From positions 1,422,001 through 1,486,000 of the forward strand of contig NZ_CP133465.1 in NCBI RefSeq assembly GCF_031191185.1: a stretch of 64,000 bases of DNA, read 5' to 3'. The notes under the pieces were generated by a model. The model made no database searches and was not told the origin of the DNA. It saw only the letters and a list, made by a program, of their open reading frames with translations. This document shows positions 1-7,543 of the stretch, in pieces; position 1 is the stretch's first letter, and each line of letters begins with the position of its first letter. The position numbers were made by a program, and so were the translations under genes. This DNA comes from Prevotella nigrescens. GTDB taxonomy: Bacteria > Bacteroidota > Bacteroidia > Bacteroidales > Bacteroidaceae.

Positions 1-1233
1 ATCAGCACCTGCACGGCTTGACTCCAATAGGAAGGCATTGCCGTAATCGAAGAAGTACATGCCTTTGGCAGTGAGTTTGTTGATTGCAGCAACCTGACGA
101 CGCAATGACGCTTGTACTTTTTCCTTGAACAATTCAGGCTCTTCTGCCATCATGCGTTTGCTTTCTTCCAGCGAAACACCTACTGGATAGTAGCCACCAG
201 CCCAAGGGTTGTGGAGTGAAGTCTGGTCAGAACCAAGGTCTACATGGATATTTTCTTCTGCCAAACGTTCCCAAAGGTCTACCACGTTGCCCACGTATGC
301 CATTGAAACCACTCGCTTCTCTTCGACAGCCTTGCGGATTGCAGGAATCAACTCATCAAGATTTTCGTGCAATTCGTCTACCCAACCTTGCTCATGACGC
401 TTGCGAGCAGCCAACGGATTGATTTCTGCCGTTACGCTGACAACACCTGCTATGTTACCAGCCTTAGGCTGTGCACCTGACATGCCACCAAGACCAGCTG
501 TAACAAACAACTTCATATTGTCGCCACCCACCTTGCGTGCAGCGTTCAACACGGTGATGGTTGTTCCGTGAACGATACCCTGAGGGCCGATATACATATA
601 CGAACCCGCTGTCATCTGACCGTATTGGCTTACGCCGAGTGCGTTGTCGCGTTCCCAATCGTCTGGTTTAGAGTAATTCGGAATAACCATTCCGTTGGTA
701 ACAACTACACGTGGAGCATTCTTGTGTGATGGGAAAAGACCGAGCGGATGCCCAGAATACATAACAAGTGTTTGCTCGTCGGTCATCTCACTCAAGTATT
801 TCATAACCAAACGGTATTGTGCCCAGTTTTGGAAAACAGCACCATTGCCACCGTATGTAATCAATTCGTGAGGGTGTTGAGCCACAGCCTTGTCAAGGTT
901 GTTCTGGATCATCATCATGATAGCAGCAGCCTGATGCGACTTGTGTGGGTATTCGTCAATAGGACGAGCGTACATTTCGTATGTAGGGCGGAAGCGATAC
1001 ATATATATGCGTCCGTATGTTTCTAACTCATTGGCAAATTCTGGTGCCAATGTAGCGTGGAACTTCTTCGGGAAGTAGCGCAATGCGTTACGAAGTGCAA
1101 GTTTCTTTTCTTCTGAAGTAAGAATGTCCTTGCGCTTTGGAGCATGGTTAATAGAAGTGTCGTATGCCTGAGGCTCTGGAAGCGTTTCAGGTATACCGGC
1201 ACGAATGTCTGCTATAAATTCTTCTTTAGTCAT
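1..1233 (-). CDS. hutU: Urocanate hydratase, C-terminus cut off by window edge
   Basis: Urocanate hydratase converts urocanate to imidazolone propionate, the second step of histidine breakdown, in the cytoplasm with tightly bound NAD+. The frame is open from the ATG at 1231-1233 to the window start, so about 410 N-terminal residues are visible and the C-terminus lies outside. The family's NAD-binding stretch is seen as GLGGMSGAQ near residue 245, with conserved runs such as ITYGGNGAVFQNW and SGHPLGLFP before it. It lies 13 bases downstream of ftcD on the same strand, so the two are almost certainly co-transcribed from the promoter upstream of ftcD. Other hut genes may follow beyond the left edge. 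Identity is secure. Confidence 0.95.
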   Translation of the reverse strand, partial: MTKEEFIADIRAGIPETLPEPQAYDTSINHAPKRKDILTSEEKKLALRNALRYFPKKFHATLAPEFANELETYGRIYMYRFRPTYEMYARPIDEYPHKSHQAAAIMMMIQNNLDKAVAQHPHELITYGGNGAVFQNWAQYRLVMKYLSEMTDEQTLVMYSGHPLGLFPSHKNAPRVVVTNGMVIPNYSKPDDWERDNALGVSQYGQMTAGSYMYIGPQGIVHGTTITVLNAARKVGGDNMKLFVTAGLGGMSGAQPKAGNIAGVVSVTAEINPLAARKRHEQGWVDELHENLDELIPAIRKAVEEKRVVSMAYVGNVVDLWERLAEENIHVDLGSDQTSLHNPWAGGYYPVGVSLEESKRMMAEEPELFKEKVQASLRRQVAAINKLTAKGMYFFDYGNAFLLESSRAGAD

Positions 1234-1246
1234 TTTGTTTTGGTTT

Positions 1247-2950
1247 TTATAATTTCTCTTCTACTATCTTCATTATTTCGGCTTCGAGTTCGTTTGCTTT
1301 CTTAATGAGTTCGTTCGCCTCGCCTACGAGCTTGTCAGCAGTTTCGCGATCCTTCAGTCCAGAGGCATTAATCTTAACGTTCAAGCCTGCACCCAAGACG
1401 GCAGCACGAGCTGCAAGAACGCCTACACCGGCATCGGAAACACTGTTAGGATTGCCTTCTTCTGCCATAGCCTTGCAGAGTTCAAACACCTTGAACGATG
1501 CTTGCATAGTGTGCAAAGGTACTTGTGTTGCGAACAAAGTGGCAGCTTGGATAGCAGCAGAGCGTGCAGCTTTCTCTTCTTCCGTCTTCTTTGGAAGACC
1601 AAATGCCTCCATAATGCGGTTGAAAGCCTCGGTATCTTCGTCTACAAGTGTCATAAGTTCTGCCTGAATCTTCTGTCCCTTGTCTGCCCAGTTGCTGAAC
1701 TCTTCCCAGCGAGCGTCCCAACCAGCCTTGTGGCTTGAGAGGTTGGCAACCATTGTGCCCAGTGCTGCACCTAAAGCACCCATATATGCAGAGATGGTAC
1801 CACCGCCCGGAGCTGGCGATTCGCGCGATGTTTCATCGGCAAAGCCTTTTACAGTAAGGTCGATAAGTTTCTTCGACTTGTTCTCGTCTTCCAAAAGATA
1901 TTCTATAACCTTTTCGCGTGGATTGAATTCCTTCAGGTCGTCCAAGCCCATAGACTTGATGGCAATCTGCAAGATGTCTTCTTCAGGAATACCCGTAGAG
2001 CGATTTTGCTTTCTTAAGAAATACTTACCAGCATCGATCAATGTACGTTTTGGAATCAAACCAACGATTTCCGTTCCTGTAACACGAATGCCACGATTTT
2101 GTGCACAACGGCAAACCTCGTCGAAAGCAACGTGCAATGGTGTAACGTTAATGTTGGTGATATTCATTGAAACCTGTGCGATGCCGTACTCGTCGATGAA
2201 CCAACCAATCGCCTTTGTGCCCTTCAGCGTGCCTGGAATCATGATAGTCTTTCCGTTTTCGTCCTTCATTGGCTTGCCCACAGGTGAGCCACCTTCACGC
2301 TTTGGACGACCTTTCTCGCGTACATCGAATGCAATTGCATTGGCACGACGGGTAGAAGTAGTGTTTAAGTTGAAGTTTGTAGCAATTAAGAAATCACGAG
2401 CGCCCACCGCAGTACAGCCGGTACGTGCTACGCCTTCGTCCCAAGGACGTGCGCCAAAGTCGGGTGCTTCTGCTTCAACTGTCATTCTTTCTGCCAATCC
2501 TTCATACTCTCCCTTACGGCAAATAGCAAGGTTACGGCGTTCAGGAGTTCTTGCAGCAGCTTCGTAGCAATAGCAAGGTATTTGTAATTCGTTAGCAATC
2601 CTTTCAGCTAATTTACGTGCTAACACTGCACATTCCTCAAGTGTAATACCTGATACTGGGATTAATGGGCAAACATCAGTAGCTCCCATGCGAGGGTGAG
2701 CACCATGATGATGGCGCATATCAATGAGCTGAGCAGCCTTCTTCACACATTGAAATGCAGCTTCTAATACTGTGTCAGGAGCACCAACAAAAGTGATTAC
2801 TGTACGGTTTGTAGCTTCTCCCGGGTCTACATCAAGCAGTTTCACACCCTTTACACGTTCGATTTCGTCTGTTACTTGCTTAATGATAGCCTTGTTACGT
2901 CCCTCACTAATATTAGGAACACATTCAATGATTTGTTTTTCTTGTACCAT
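1247..2950 (-). CDS. ftcD: Formimidoyltransferase-cyclodeaminase, bifunctional
   Basis: This 567-residue cytoplasmic fusion moves the formimino group of formiminoglutamate to tetrahydrofolate and then deaminates it to methenyl-THF, the last step of histidine degradation. Residues 1 to about 330 are the formiminotransferase half, with the active-site run HHHGAHPRMGATDVCP at 80-95. From about residue 360 comes the helical cyclodeaminase half, with its phosphate-binding PAPGGGTISA near 380. The length matches the fused enzyme rather than separate FtcD and FchA proteins. It is the first gene of the operon and hutU follows 13 bases on. The promoter is at 2996-3026. Identity is secure from sequence; folate linkage is family knowledge. 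Confidence 0.95.
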   Translation of the reverse strand: MVQEKQIIECVPNISEGRNKAIIKQVTDEIERVKGVKLLDVDPGEATNRTVITFVGAPDTVLEAAFQCVKKAAQLIDMRHHHGAHPRMGATDVCPLIPVSGITLEECAVLARKLAERIANELQIPCYCYEAAARTPERRNLAICRKGEYEGLAERMTVEAEAPDFGARPWDEGVARTGCTAVGARDFLIATNFNLNTTSTRRANAIAFDVREKGRPKREGGSPVGKPMKDENGKTIMIPGTLKGTKAIGWFIDEYGIAQVSMNITNINVTPLHVAFDEVCRCAQNRGIRVTGTEIVGLIPKRTLIDAGKYFLRKQNRSTGIPEEDILQIAIKSMGLDDLKEFNPREKVIEYLLEDENKSKKLIDLTVKGFADETSRESPAPGGGTISAYMGALGAALGTMVANLSSHKAGWDARWEEFSNWADKGQKIQAELMTLVDEDTEAFNRIMEAFGLPKKTEEEKAARSAAIQAATLFATQVPLHTMQASFKVFELCKAMAEEGNPNSVSDAGVGVLAARAAVLGAGLNVKINASGLKDRETADKLVGEANELIKKANELEAEIMKIVEEKL

Positions 2951-2995
2951 TTCTATTTTGTATATTAAATTTTTTAGGCATATTTCTTTGGGGTG

Positions 2996-3026
2996 TAAAA
3001 GTAAGAATAAGGTGGCAAACTACAAA
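2996..3026 (-). promoter_or_regulatory. Promoter of ftcD-hutU
   Basis: On the minus strand a TTTG (plus positions 3023-3026) lies 19 bases before TACTTTTA (2996-3003), a 7 of 8 match to the Bacteroidetes -7 consensus TAnnTTTG. Transcription would start about 40-45 bases before the ftcD ATG. The rest of the 339-base gap 2951-3289 is AT-rich and holds only the oppositely directed promoter near 3228; I see no riboswitch or repeat in it. Confidence 0.6.
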
Positions 3027-3227
3027 ATATTTAGCCTTAAACTATTCAAAAAAATGCAGTTTTACGGCAATATGTAATGAGATATTCCCCTATTTTGTAG
3101 AAAAAGAATTATTTTCTCTTACATTATGCTTTGTCAGCATCTAATTTTAATTTGCTTATATGTATGTTAAAATAGTGTCAAAAGTAAGATTTCTTTTCTA
3201 AAAAATCTCTTTTTCAAAAAAAAGAAC

Positions 3228-3235
3228 TATTTTTG
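3228..3235 (+). promoter_or_regulatory. -7 box for mutarotase-like gene at 3290
   Basis: TATTTTTG is a perfect match to TAnnTTTG, followed by GCAA-type start context, 54 bases before the ATG at 3290. No clear TTTG -33 box is seen at the usual distance. Confidence 0.5.
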
Positions 3236-3289
3236 CAATAGTCATATATGATAAGTTTATATAAATAGATTTGTCTAAAGTTTAAAACG

Positions 3290-4246
3290 ATGAGATACCT
3301 AAGTTTTACAATAATAGCTTGTTTTTTCTTTCTTGTGCTGTCCGCACAAGATATAAAAACCTTTGAGTTACGAAATCGGACAGGTATGAAAGCCGTAGTA
3401 AGTAACTATGGTGCACGTATTATGAGGCTTGAGGTGCGTAATTGGAATGGAAGGTTAGAACCCGTAATAAAAGGTTATAAACACATGTCTAATTATAGAG
3501 ACGACACGAAACTTGGTGCAACGCTCATGAGTTTTGGCGGAGACGTTTCCTCTGTCTTGGCTGATAAGGTCTGGGAAACCGTTAAAACCGATTGCCAAAC
3601 AGTAACTTTCCGTTGTGTTACAGACATTAAAGATGGTGGACATGATGGAAAGTTAAATGTTTCAGTAACTTATACATTATCTGATCAGAATGCGCTTGAC
3701 ATTGATTATAGCATGGTTTCTACGATTCCGACATATTACAACCTTACTAATGGCATCGTTTTTAACTTGTCAGGCGACCTTACCCGCTCTATTCTGAAGC
3801 AACATTTGTGGATAGATTCGTATAAAACAAACATATTGGATACAAATCACCAACTTACAAATGAGCAACAAAATGTGCGTAATACTCCATTAGACTTCAA
3901 TCAGCCAAGAGAGTTAGGCGAACGTATCGGATATTTGCAAAATGGCTATAACCATATCTTTCAATTACGACATCATTCTAACGAACAAAGTCCTGATGCC
4001 ATTCTTTTCGATGAACAGAGCGGAAGAGTGATGACTGTTTATACCATTGAACCAATTTTGCATATAAATTCTTATGGCAAACAAAGCACTGGCATTTCGT
4101 TCCAACCCATTCATGGGGAATATGATGATAGTAAGAAAGAAATAAAAGCTATGCTTTCTCCTGGCGAAGTTTATCGTTCTGCAACAGTGTTCACCTTTAC
4201 AACCGACCCTCCGTTGATAATGAGAAAAGAGCATATTGGTAAATAG
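3290..4246 (+). CDS. Secreted aldose 1-epimerase-like protein, probable pseudoenzyme
   Basis: The 318-residue protein starts with a signal peptide (about residues 1-19, ending LVLSAQ) and then follows the galactose mutarotase fold: the N-terminal VSNYGARIMRLEV, the central NTPLDFNQPRELGE, GYNHIFQL and the C-terminal LSPGEVYRSATVFTF are recognisable. The catalytic positions of GalM enzymes look replaced. The LHGG motif reads MSFGG, the NHxYFNL His is Gly in NLTNGIVFNL, the GYDH Asp is Asn, and the Glu near the C-terminus is not at its usual place. So the fold is supported but mutarotase activity is doubtful; a carbohydrate-binding role in the periplasm is an inference. Own promoter at 3228; the next gene has its own promoter too. 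Confidence 0.7.
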   Translation: MRYLSFTIIACFFFLVLSAQDIKTFELRNRTGMKAVVSNYGARIMRLEVRNWNGRLEPVIKGYKHMSNYRDDTKLGATLMSFGGDVSSVLADKVWETVKTDCQTVTFRCVTDIKDGGHDGKLNVSVTYTLSDQNALDIDYSMVSTIPTYYNLTNGIVFNLSGDLTRSILKQHLWIDSYKTNILDTNHQLTNEQQNVRNTPLDFNQPRELGERIGYLQNGYNHIFQLRHHSNEQSPDAILFDEQSGRVMTVYTIEPILHINSYGKQSTGISFQPIHGEYDDSKKEIKAMLSPGEVYRSATVFTFTTDPPLIMRKEHIGK

Positions 4247-4278
4247 ATTTGTAGAAAAGATTAAATACTTTTAATTTA

Positions 4279-4310
4279 TTTGGCTGTTAAATATCAAAAA
4301 TCTAATTTTG
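4279..4310 (+). promoter_or_regulatory. Promoter with start codon 7 bases after the -7 box
   Basis: TTTG at 4279-4282, a 20-base spacer, then TAATTTTG at 4303-4310: both boxes and the spacing are textbook for Bacteroidetes sigma factor. The ATG begins at 4317, only 6 bases after the box, so the mRNA should have no leader or one of a few bases. Confidence 0.8.
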
Positions 4311-4316
4311 CACCGT

Positions 4317-5162
4317 ATGAAGAAGATATTTGTCGCAATCATAGCAGTATTCCTTAGTTTAGGAATGAATGCACAAGGCACAAGCAATAGCAACTCTGAT
4401 ACCTCTGATGTTGCACCTATTGTTCCTTCACATCTTAAAGGAGCAAGGAAAGCAACGAAGGTAGAGAAAGAATATGCACGTCATTTAGCAGAAGAACGTG
4501 ACCAGCAACAAGCCGTGACAAGTTCGTCACAGTTCAACGAATACGATAATTCCGAAGCATACAACGATATGTATTATCCTTATTGGAACTATGGTTTTGG
4601 GGGCGATTCGTGGCGATTACACAAAGGTTTGAATGTTAATCTCAGTGCATCTGTGTTTGCCAATCTTGGTCATGGCTATTCTCATGGAGCTGGTTTCACG
4701 CAAGACGTGTCGTTAATGTACGTAACCGACTTATCGCCAAAAGCTGCTTTAGCCGTAGGCGGATATATTAATAATGTAACATATAGAGGTTCCAACTATA
4801 CCACGGCTGGTATTAATGCTTTGTTCAACTATAGGTTTAACGACAATTGGAGTGCCTACCTCTTTGTTCAGAAGGCTTTCAATTCGGGCAACTTCAACCC
4901 TTGGGTCTTCGGCTATGGCGGTTACGATGGCTATGTTGCCAGATTTTCACCAATGTATTATGGTCTTGGATATTCACCATATTTTGGCGACGGCTACGGT
5001 ATGGCAGCACGAAAGTTTATGGATCGGATTGGTGGCGGTGTTACATATCAGTGGGGTGAGCACAAACAAAACTCGCTTTCTATAAGCGTAGAGTACGATC
5101 GCCTACCCAACCAAGATAGTGGCTTGTACGATTTTAACCGATACAGTTATCCGGTTAGATAA
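4317..5162 (+). CDS. Secreted, probably outer-membrane protein of unknown function
   Basis: I do not recognise a named family. The 281-residue protein has a signal peptide (residues 1-18, ending SLGMNAQ), a polar, charged segment (about 20-80), then a Tyr/Gly/Asn-rich region of alternating residues (NVNLSASVFANLGHG, YRFNDNWSAYLFVQKAF, GGGVTYQWGEHKQNSLSISVEYDR) that looks like the strands of a small outer-membrane beta-barrel. A segment around residues 200-235 is unusually rich in Tyr and Gly. I chose the ATG at 4317 over an in-frame TTG at 4308 because the TTG lies inside the promoter -7 box. It is probably a single-gene transcript. Function unknown. Confidence 0.75.
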   Translation: MKKIFVAIIAVFLSLGMNAQGTSNSNSDTSDVAPIVPSHLKGARKATKVEKEYARHLAEERDQQQAVTSSSQFNEYDNSEAYNDMYYPYWNYGFGGDSWRLHKGLNVNLSASVFANLGHGYSHGAGFTQDVSLMYVTDLSPKAALAVGGYINNVTYRGSNYTTAGINALFNYRFNDNWSAYLFVQKAFNSGNFNPWVFGYGGYDGYVARFSPMYYGLGYSPYFGDGYGMAARKFMDRIGGGVTYQWGEHKQNSLSISVEYDRLPNQDSGLYDFNRYSYPVR

Positions 5163-5305
5163 ATATAATAATGTGTAGGCTATTATAAGCCAAGTGGATT
5201 GTACGAAAACGAATAGCCGCTTTCTATGATAGAATAAATGTTCTCTGGAGGTTTATTTTGTAAAAGAAAATAATATGGAATGCCCTATTAGGGCTTGAGG
5301 CTTTT

Positions 5306-5393
5306 CAAAAACCATTGTTTTGCTATACAAAAGGCACTGTTTTGTCTCACAAAACGGTGCCTTTTGCGATATAAAACAGTGCCTTTTGTAAAG
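5306..5393. repeat. Tandem palindrome array A, 4 units of 22 bp
   Basis: Four units of exactly 22 bp start at 5306, 5328, 5350 and 5372. Each is a 17-base dyad CAAAA-N7-TTTTG (TAAAA in the last) plus a 5-base spacer. The N7 cores are ACCATTG, GGCACTG, CGGTGCC and CAGTGCC, so the second core is nearly the reverse complement of the third and fourth. A separate palindrome GCCCTATTAGGGC lies just upstream at 5282-5294. The array follows the gene ending at 5162 and is about 500 bases before the next start. Confidence 0.85.
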
Positions 5394-5553
5394 TGCTATG
5401 GTAGAGAACGTTATACGATTATTATTTTCCGATGAGATATTTACATCTTTTTAGAACCTGTCATAAAGGTGTAAGAATAGCACCTGACTGCTGTTTTTGC
5501 AAAAAGAAAGGTTGTTTTCTTTGTTTTTTTTATTTTATTTGTCTAATTATTAG

Positions 5554-5561
5554 TACTTTTG
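5554..5561 (+). promoter_or_regulatory. Orphan -7 box, possible small RNA start
   Basis: TACTTTTG is a perfect -7 box with GCAA after it, but no credible gene begins nearby; the next ATG of a real gene is at 5892. About 25 bases downstream lies a hairpin, TTCCT-AATT-GCTG-TCTCG-CAGC-AGGAA (5581-5607). A small RNA or a long leader of the hemerythrin-LuxR gene are both possible. Otherwise the 729-base gap 5163-5891 holds array A, the dyad at 5739 and no convincing ORF. Confidence 0.35.
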
Positions 5562-5738
5562 CAAATCAAAAAGAGTGCAGATTCCTAATTGCTGTCTCGC
5601 AGCAGGAAAGTAGAGAAGACTAAGTTTGTATCTTGTTGCCCATAACATTTCCCTACTGTACGAGAGTTGCGATTATCCCTGCACCCATTTGTTTGCAAAG
5701 ATACAATCATTATTTGTTTGCTGCAATACTAAATTTTT

Positions 5739-5762
5739 GGTATTTTGAAATACCTACTTTTG
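5739..5762 (+). promoter_or_regulatory. Dyad abutting a -7 box upstream of the hemerythrin-LuxR gene
   Basis: GGTATTT-TG-AAATACC (5739-5754) is a 7-bp perfect dyad that ends one base before TACTTTTG (5755-5762), a perfect -7 box. A protein on the dyad would sit where RNA polymerase contacts the spacer, so it is a good operator candidate. No TTTG is seen at the -33 distance. The ATG at 5892 would then have a leader of about 125 bases. Confidence 0.45.
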
Positions 5763-5891
5763 GCTATTGTGCAAATCACGAAAATGTTGTTACTTTGCAT
5801 AGATATTGCAATAAGATGACAACGGCCATCTGTCGTTTTTCTCGATTGCAGATACTCTTATACAAAGATATTGAATAAAAAAACGACCTAG

Positions 5892-6848
5892 ATGAAAAAT
5901 CATAAGATGTATGAAGCTGAGGATAAGATGATTTCTCTTATCAGCGATAATTACGACCTGCTTCAGGCCTTAGGCAGTTTTGGAATTAACTTAGGCTTCG
6001 GAGATAAAACAGTTCGCGAGGTCTGCGATAGTCAGAATGTTGATACCTATACATTTTTGTCTATCGTGAATTTCACAATGAATGGTTATAAGGATTATGA
6101 TGATGCCGATAGATTGTCTATACCTACTTTAGTAAAGTACCTAAAGGCTTTCCATACCTACTATTTGGATTTCCAGTTGCCATTCATTCGTAAGAAACTT
6201 GTAGATTCGTTGGACGAGAACGACAATTTAGCCCGCCTTATTCTAAAATTGTATGATGAGTATGCGCACGACATTCGTAACCATATGCAATACGAAGAGA
6301 AGACGGTTTTCCCCTATGTCGATTCATTGTTGTCGGGTCAGACAAATAATAATTATGACATAGAGACCTTCTCTAAACACCATAAACAGACCGACGTAAA
6401 ATTGCACGAGCTTAAAAACATCATTATTAAATATCTCCCTTCAGATGCACATCGTAACAGTCAGCTTACGGCAACATTATATGATATCTACCGTTGTGAG
6501 GATTGGCTCGACCAGCATGCCGATGTTGAAGAAGAAATATTTATCCCTGCCATTCGTCATTTAGAAATGAAGAGTAAGCAGAACGATGTGTCTGTTAAAA
6601 TATCAAGCATGCTTAGCAAGCAGCCTGATATGGGAGAGACACTGAGCGACCGCGAAAAAGATGTAATCATTTGTGTTGTCCAGGGAATGACAAATAAAGA
6701 AATTGCTAACCATTTGTGTATTTCAACAAATACTGTCATAACACATCGTAGAAACATAGCGCGTAAATTGCAGATACACTCTCCGGCAGGTCTCACTATC
6801 TATGCTATCGTAAATAATCTGGTAGATATAGGTGCGGTAAACCTTTAG
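5892..6848 (+). CDS. Hemerythrin-domain LuxR-type transcription regulator
   Basis: The 318-residue protein joins a di-iron repair/ScdA-type sensor to a DNA-binding domain. Residues about 10-60 resemble the short ScdA_N domain. Residues about 85-230 are hemerythrin-like, with the metal-ligand pattern HxxxH-xxxx-E (HDIRNHMQYEE), a following FSKHHKQTD and HADVEEEIFIPAI. The C-terminus, from about 250, is a LuxR helix-turn-helix with LSDREKDVIICVVQGMTNKEIA and STNTVITHRRNI. Hemerythrin domains bind O2, NO or respond to redox state, so a redox- or nitrosative-stress-sensing regulator is likely, but the ligand is inferred. A second LuxR-type gene follows after 73 bases, with a near-identical HTH tail, suggesting a linked pair. 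Start chosen at the first ATG of the frame. Confidence 0.85.
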   Translation: MKNHKMYEAEDKMISLISDNYDLLQALGSFGINLGFGDKTVREVCDSQNVDTYTFLSIVNFTMNGYKDYDDADRLSIPTLVKYLKAFHTYYLDFQLPFIRKKLVDSLDENDNLARLILKLYDEYAHDIRNHMQYEEKTVFPYVDSLLSGQTNNNYDIETFSKHHKQTDVKLHELKNIIIKYLPSDAHRNSQLTATLYDIYRCEDWLDQHADVEEEIFIPAIRHLEMKSKQNDVSVKISSMLSKQPDMGETLSDREKDVIICVVQGMTNKEIANHLCISTNTVITHRRNIARKLQIHSPAGLTIYAIVNNLVDIGAVNL

Positions 6849-6921
6849 TGGATACCTATTTTGTTGGGAAGGTAACATAAACTCGTTATTGCTTAAAGAA
6901 TAATATAATTATTTTGCTCTT

Positions 6922-7533
6922 ATGGATATGAATAAAATAATGAACGGGCGTCCACGTATTGCAGTTCTTGATCCGAATACGCTTGCTGTTCTTGGGTTGA
7001 AGAATATCCTTCAGAATGTTCTTCCCATAATGGAAGTTGATACATTCTCCTCTTTCGATGAATTCCTTACAGCTGATCCCGATTCGTTTTTTCATTATTT
7101 TGCAGCACAGACCGTTGTCTTAGAGCACAGAGCGTTTTTTACTGAACGCAAGCAAAAGACCATTCTACTAACAGTCTCAAAGGATTCTAATTCTCAGTTG
7201 TCTGGTTTCCATACTATATGTGTAAGCACCAATGAGGAAGAATTAGTGCGTAATCTGCTTATGATAGAGCAATATGGACATGCAGGAGGGAAGAATTTCC
7301 CCGAGATGCCCCAGGTCTTGAAGAATAAAATACTGAGTAATCGAGAGATTGAAGTTCTCTCTTTAGTGGTACAAGGTTTCATTAATAAGGAAATTGCAAC
7401 TAAGCTCAACATTAGCTTAACTACGGTTATTACACATCGAAAGAATATTATGGAAAAGTTAGGAATGAAGAGCGTGTCTGCATTGACAATCTATGCAGTT
7501 ATGCATGGATATGTGGATATAAGTAAAATCTGA
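6922..7533 (+). CDS. LuxR-family regulator with degenerate receiver-like N-terminus
   Basis: A 203-residue cytoplasmic DNA-binding protein. Residues about 12-110 look like a response-regulator fold (IAVLDPNTLAVLGLKNIL), but I do not find the phospho-acceptor Asp and Lys in a normal context, so it is probably not phosphorylated. Residues about 138-203 form a LuxR helix-turn-helix: LSNREIEVLSLVVQGFINKEIATKLNI, then TTVITHRKNIMEKLG. This HTH and the tail (LTIYAVMHGYVDI) closely match the C-terminus of the hemerythrin regulator upstream (LTIYAIVNNLVDI), which suggests duplication or a shared target. Either ATG at 6922 or 6928 could be the start. It converges on cls 10 bases away with no clear terminator between. 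Confidence 0.8.
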   Translation: MDMNKIMNGRPRIAVLDPNTLAVLGLKNILQNVLPIMEVDTFSSFDEFLTADPDSFFHYFAAQTVVLEHRAFFTERKQKTILLTVSKDSNSQLSGFHTICVSTNEEELVRNLLMIEQYGHAGGKNFPEMPQVLKNKILSNREIEVLSLVVQGFINKEIATKLNISLTTVITHRKNIMEKLGMKSVSALTIYAVMHGYVDISKI

Positions 7534-7543
7534 TGGTTTGGGA

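Noticed and set aside
1680..2567. Long plus-strand reading frame of 295 codons
   Set aside because: It lies antisense within ftcD, which is certain; the translation has no domain and the frame is a shadow of the coding strand's bias.
5432..5878. Two short plus-strand frames in the gap before the hemerythrin gene
   Set aside because: Cys- and Phe-rich translations without any domain, ribosome site or bias; they cross the promoter boxes at 5554 and 5755.
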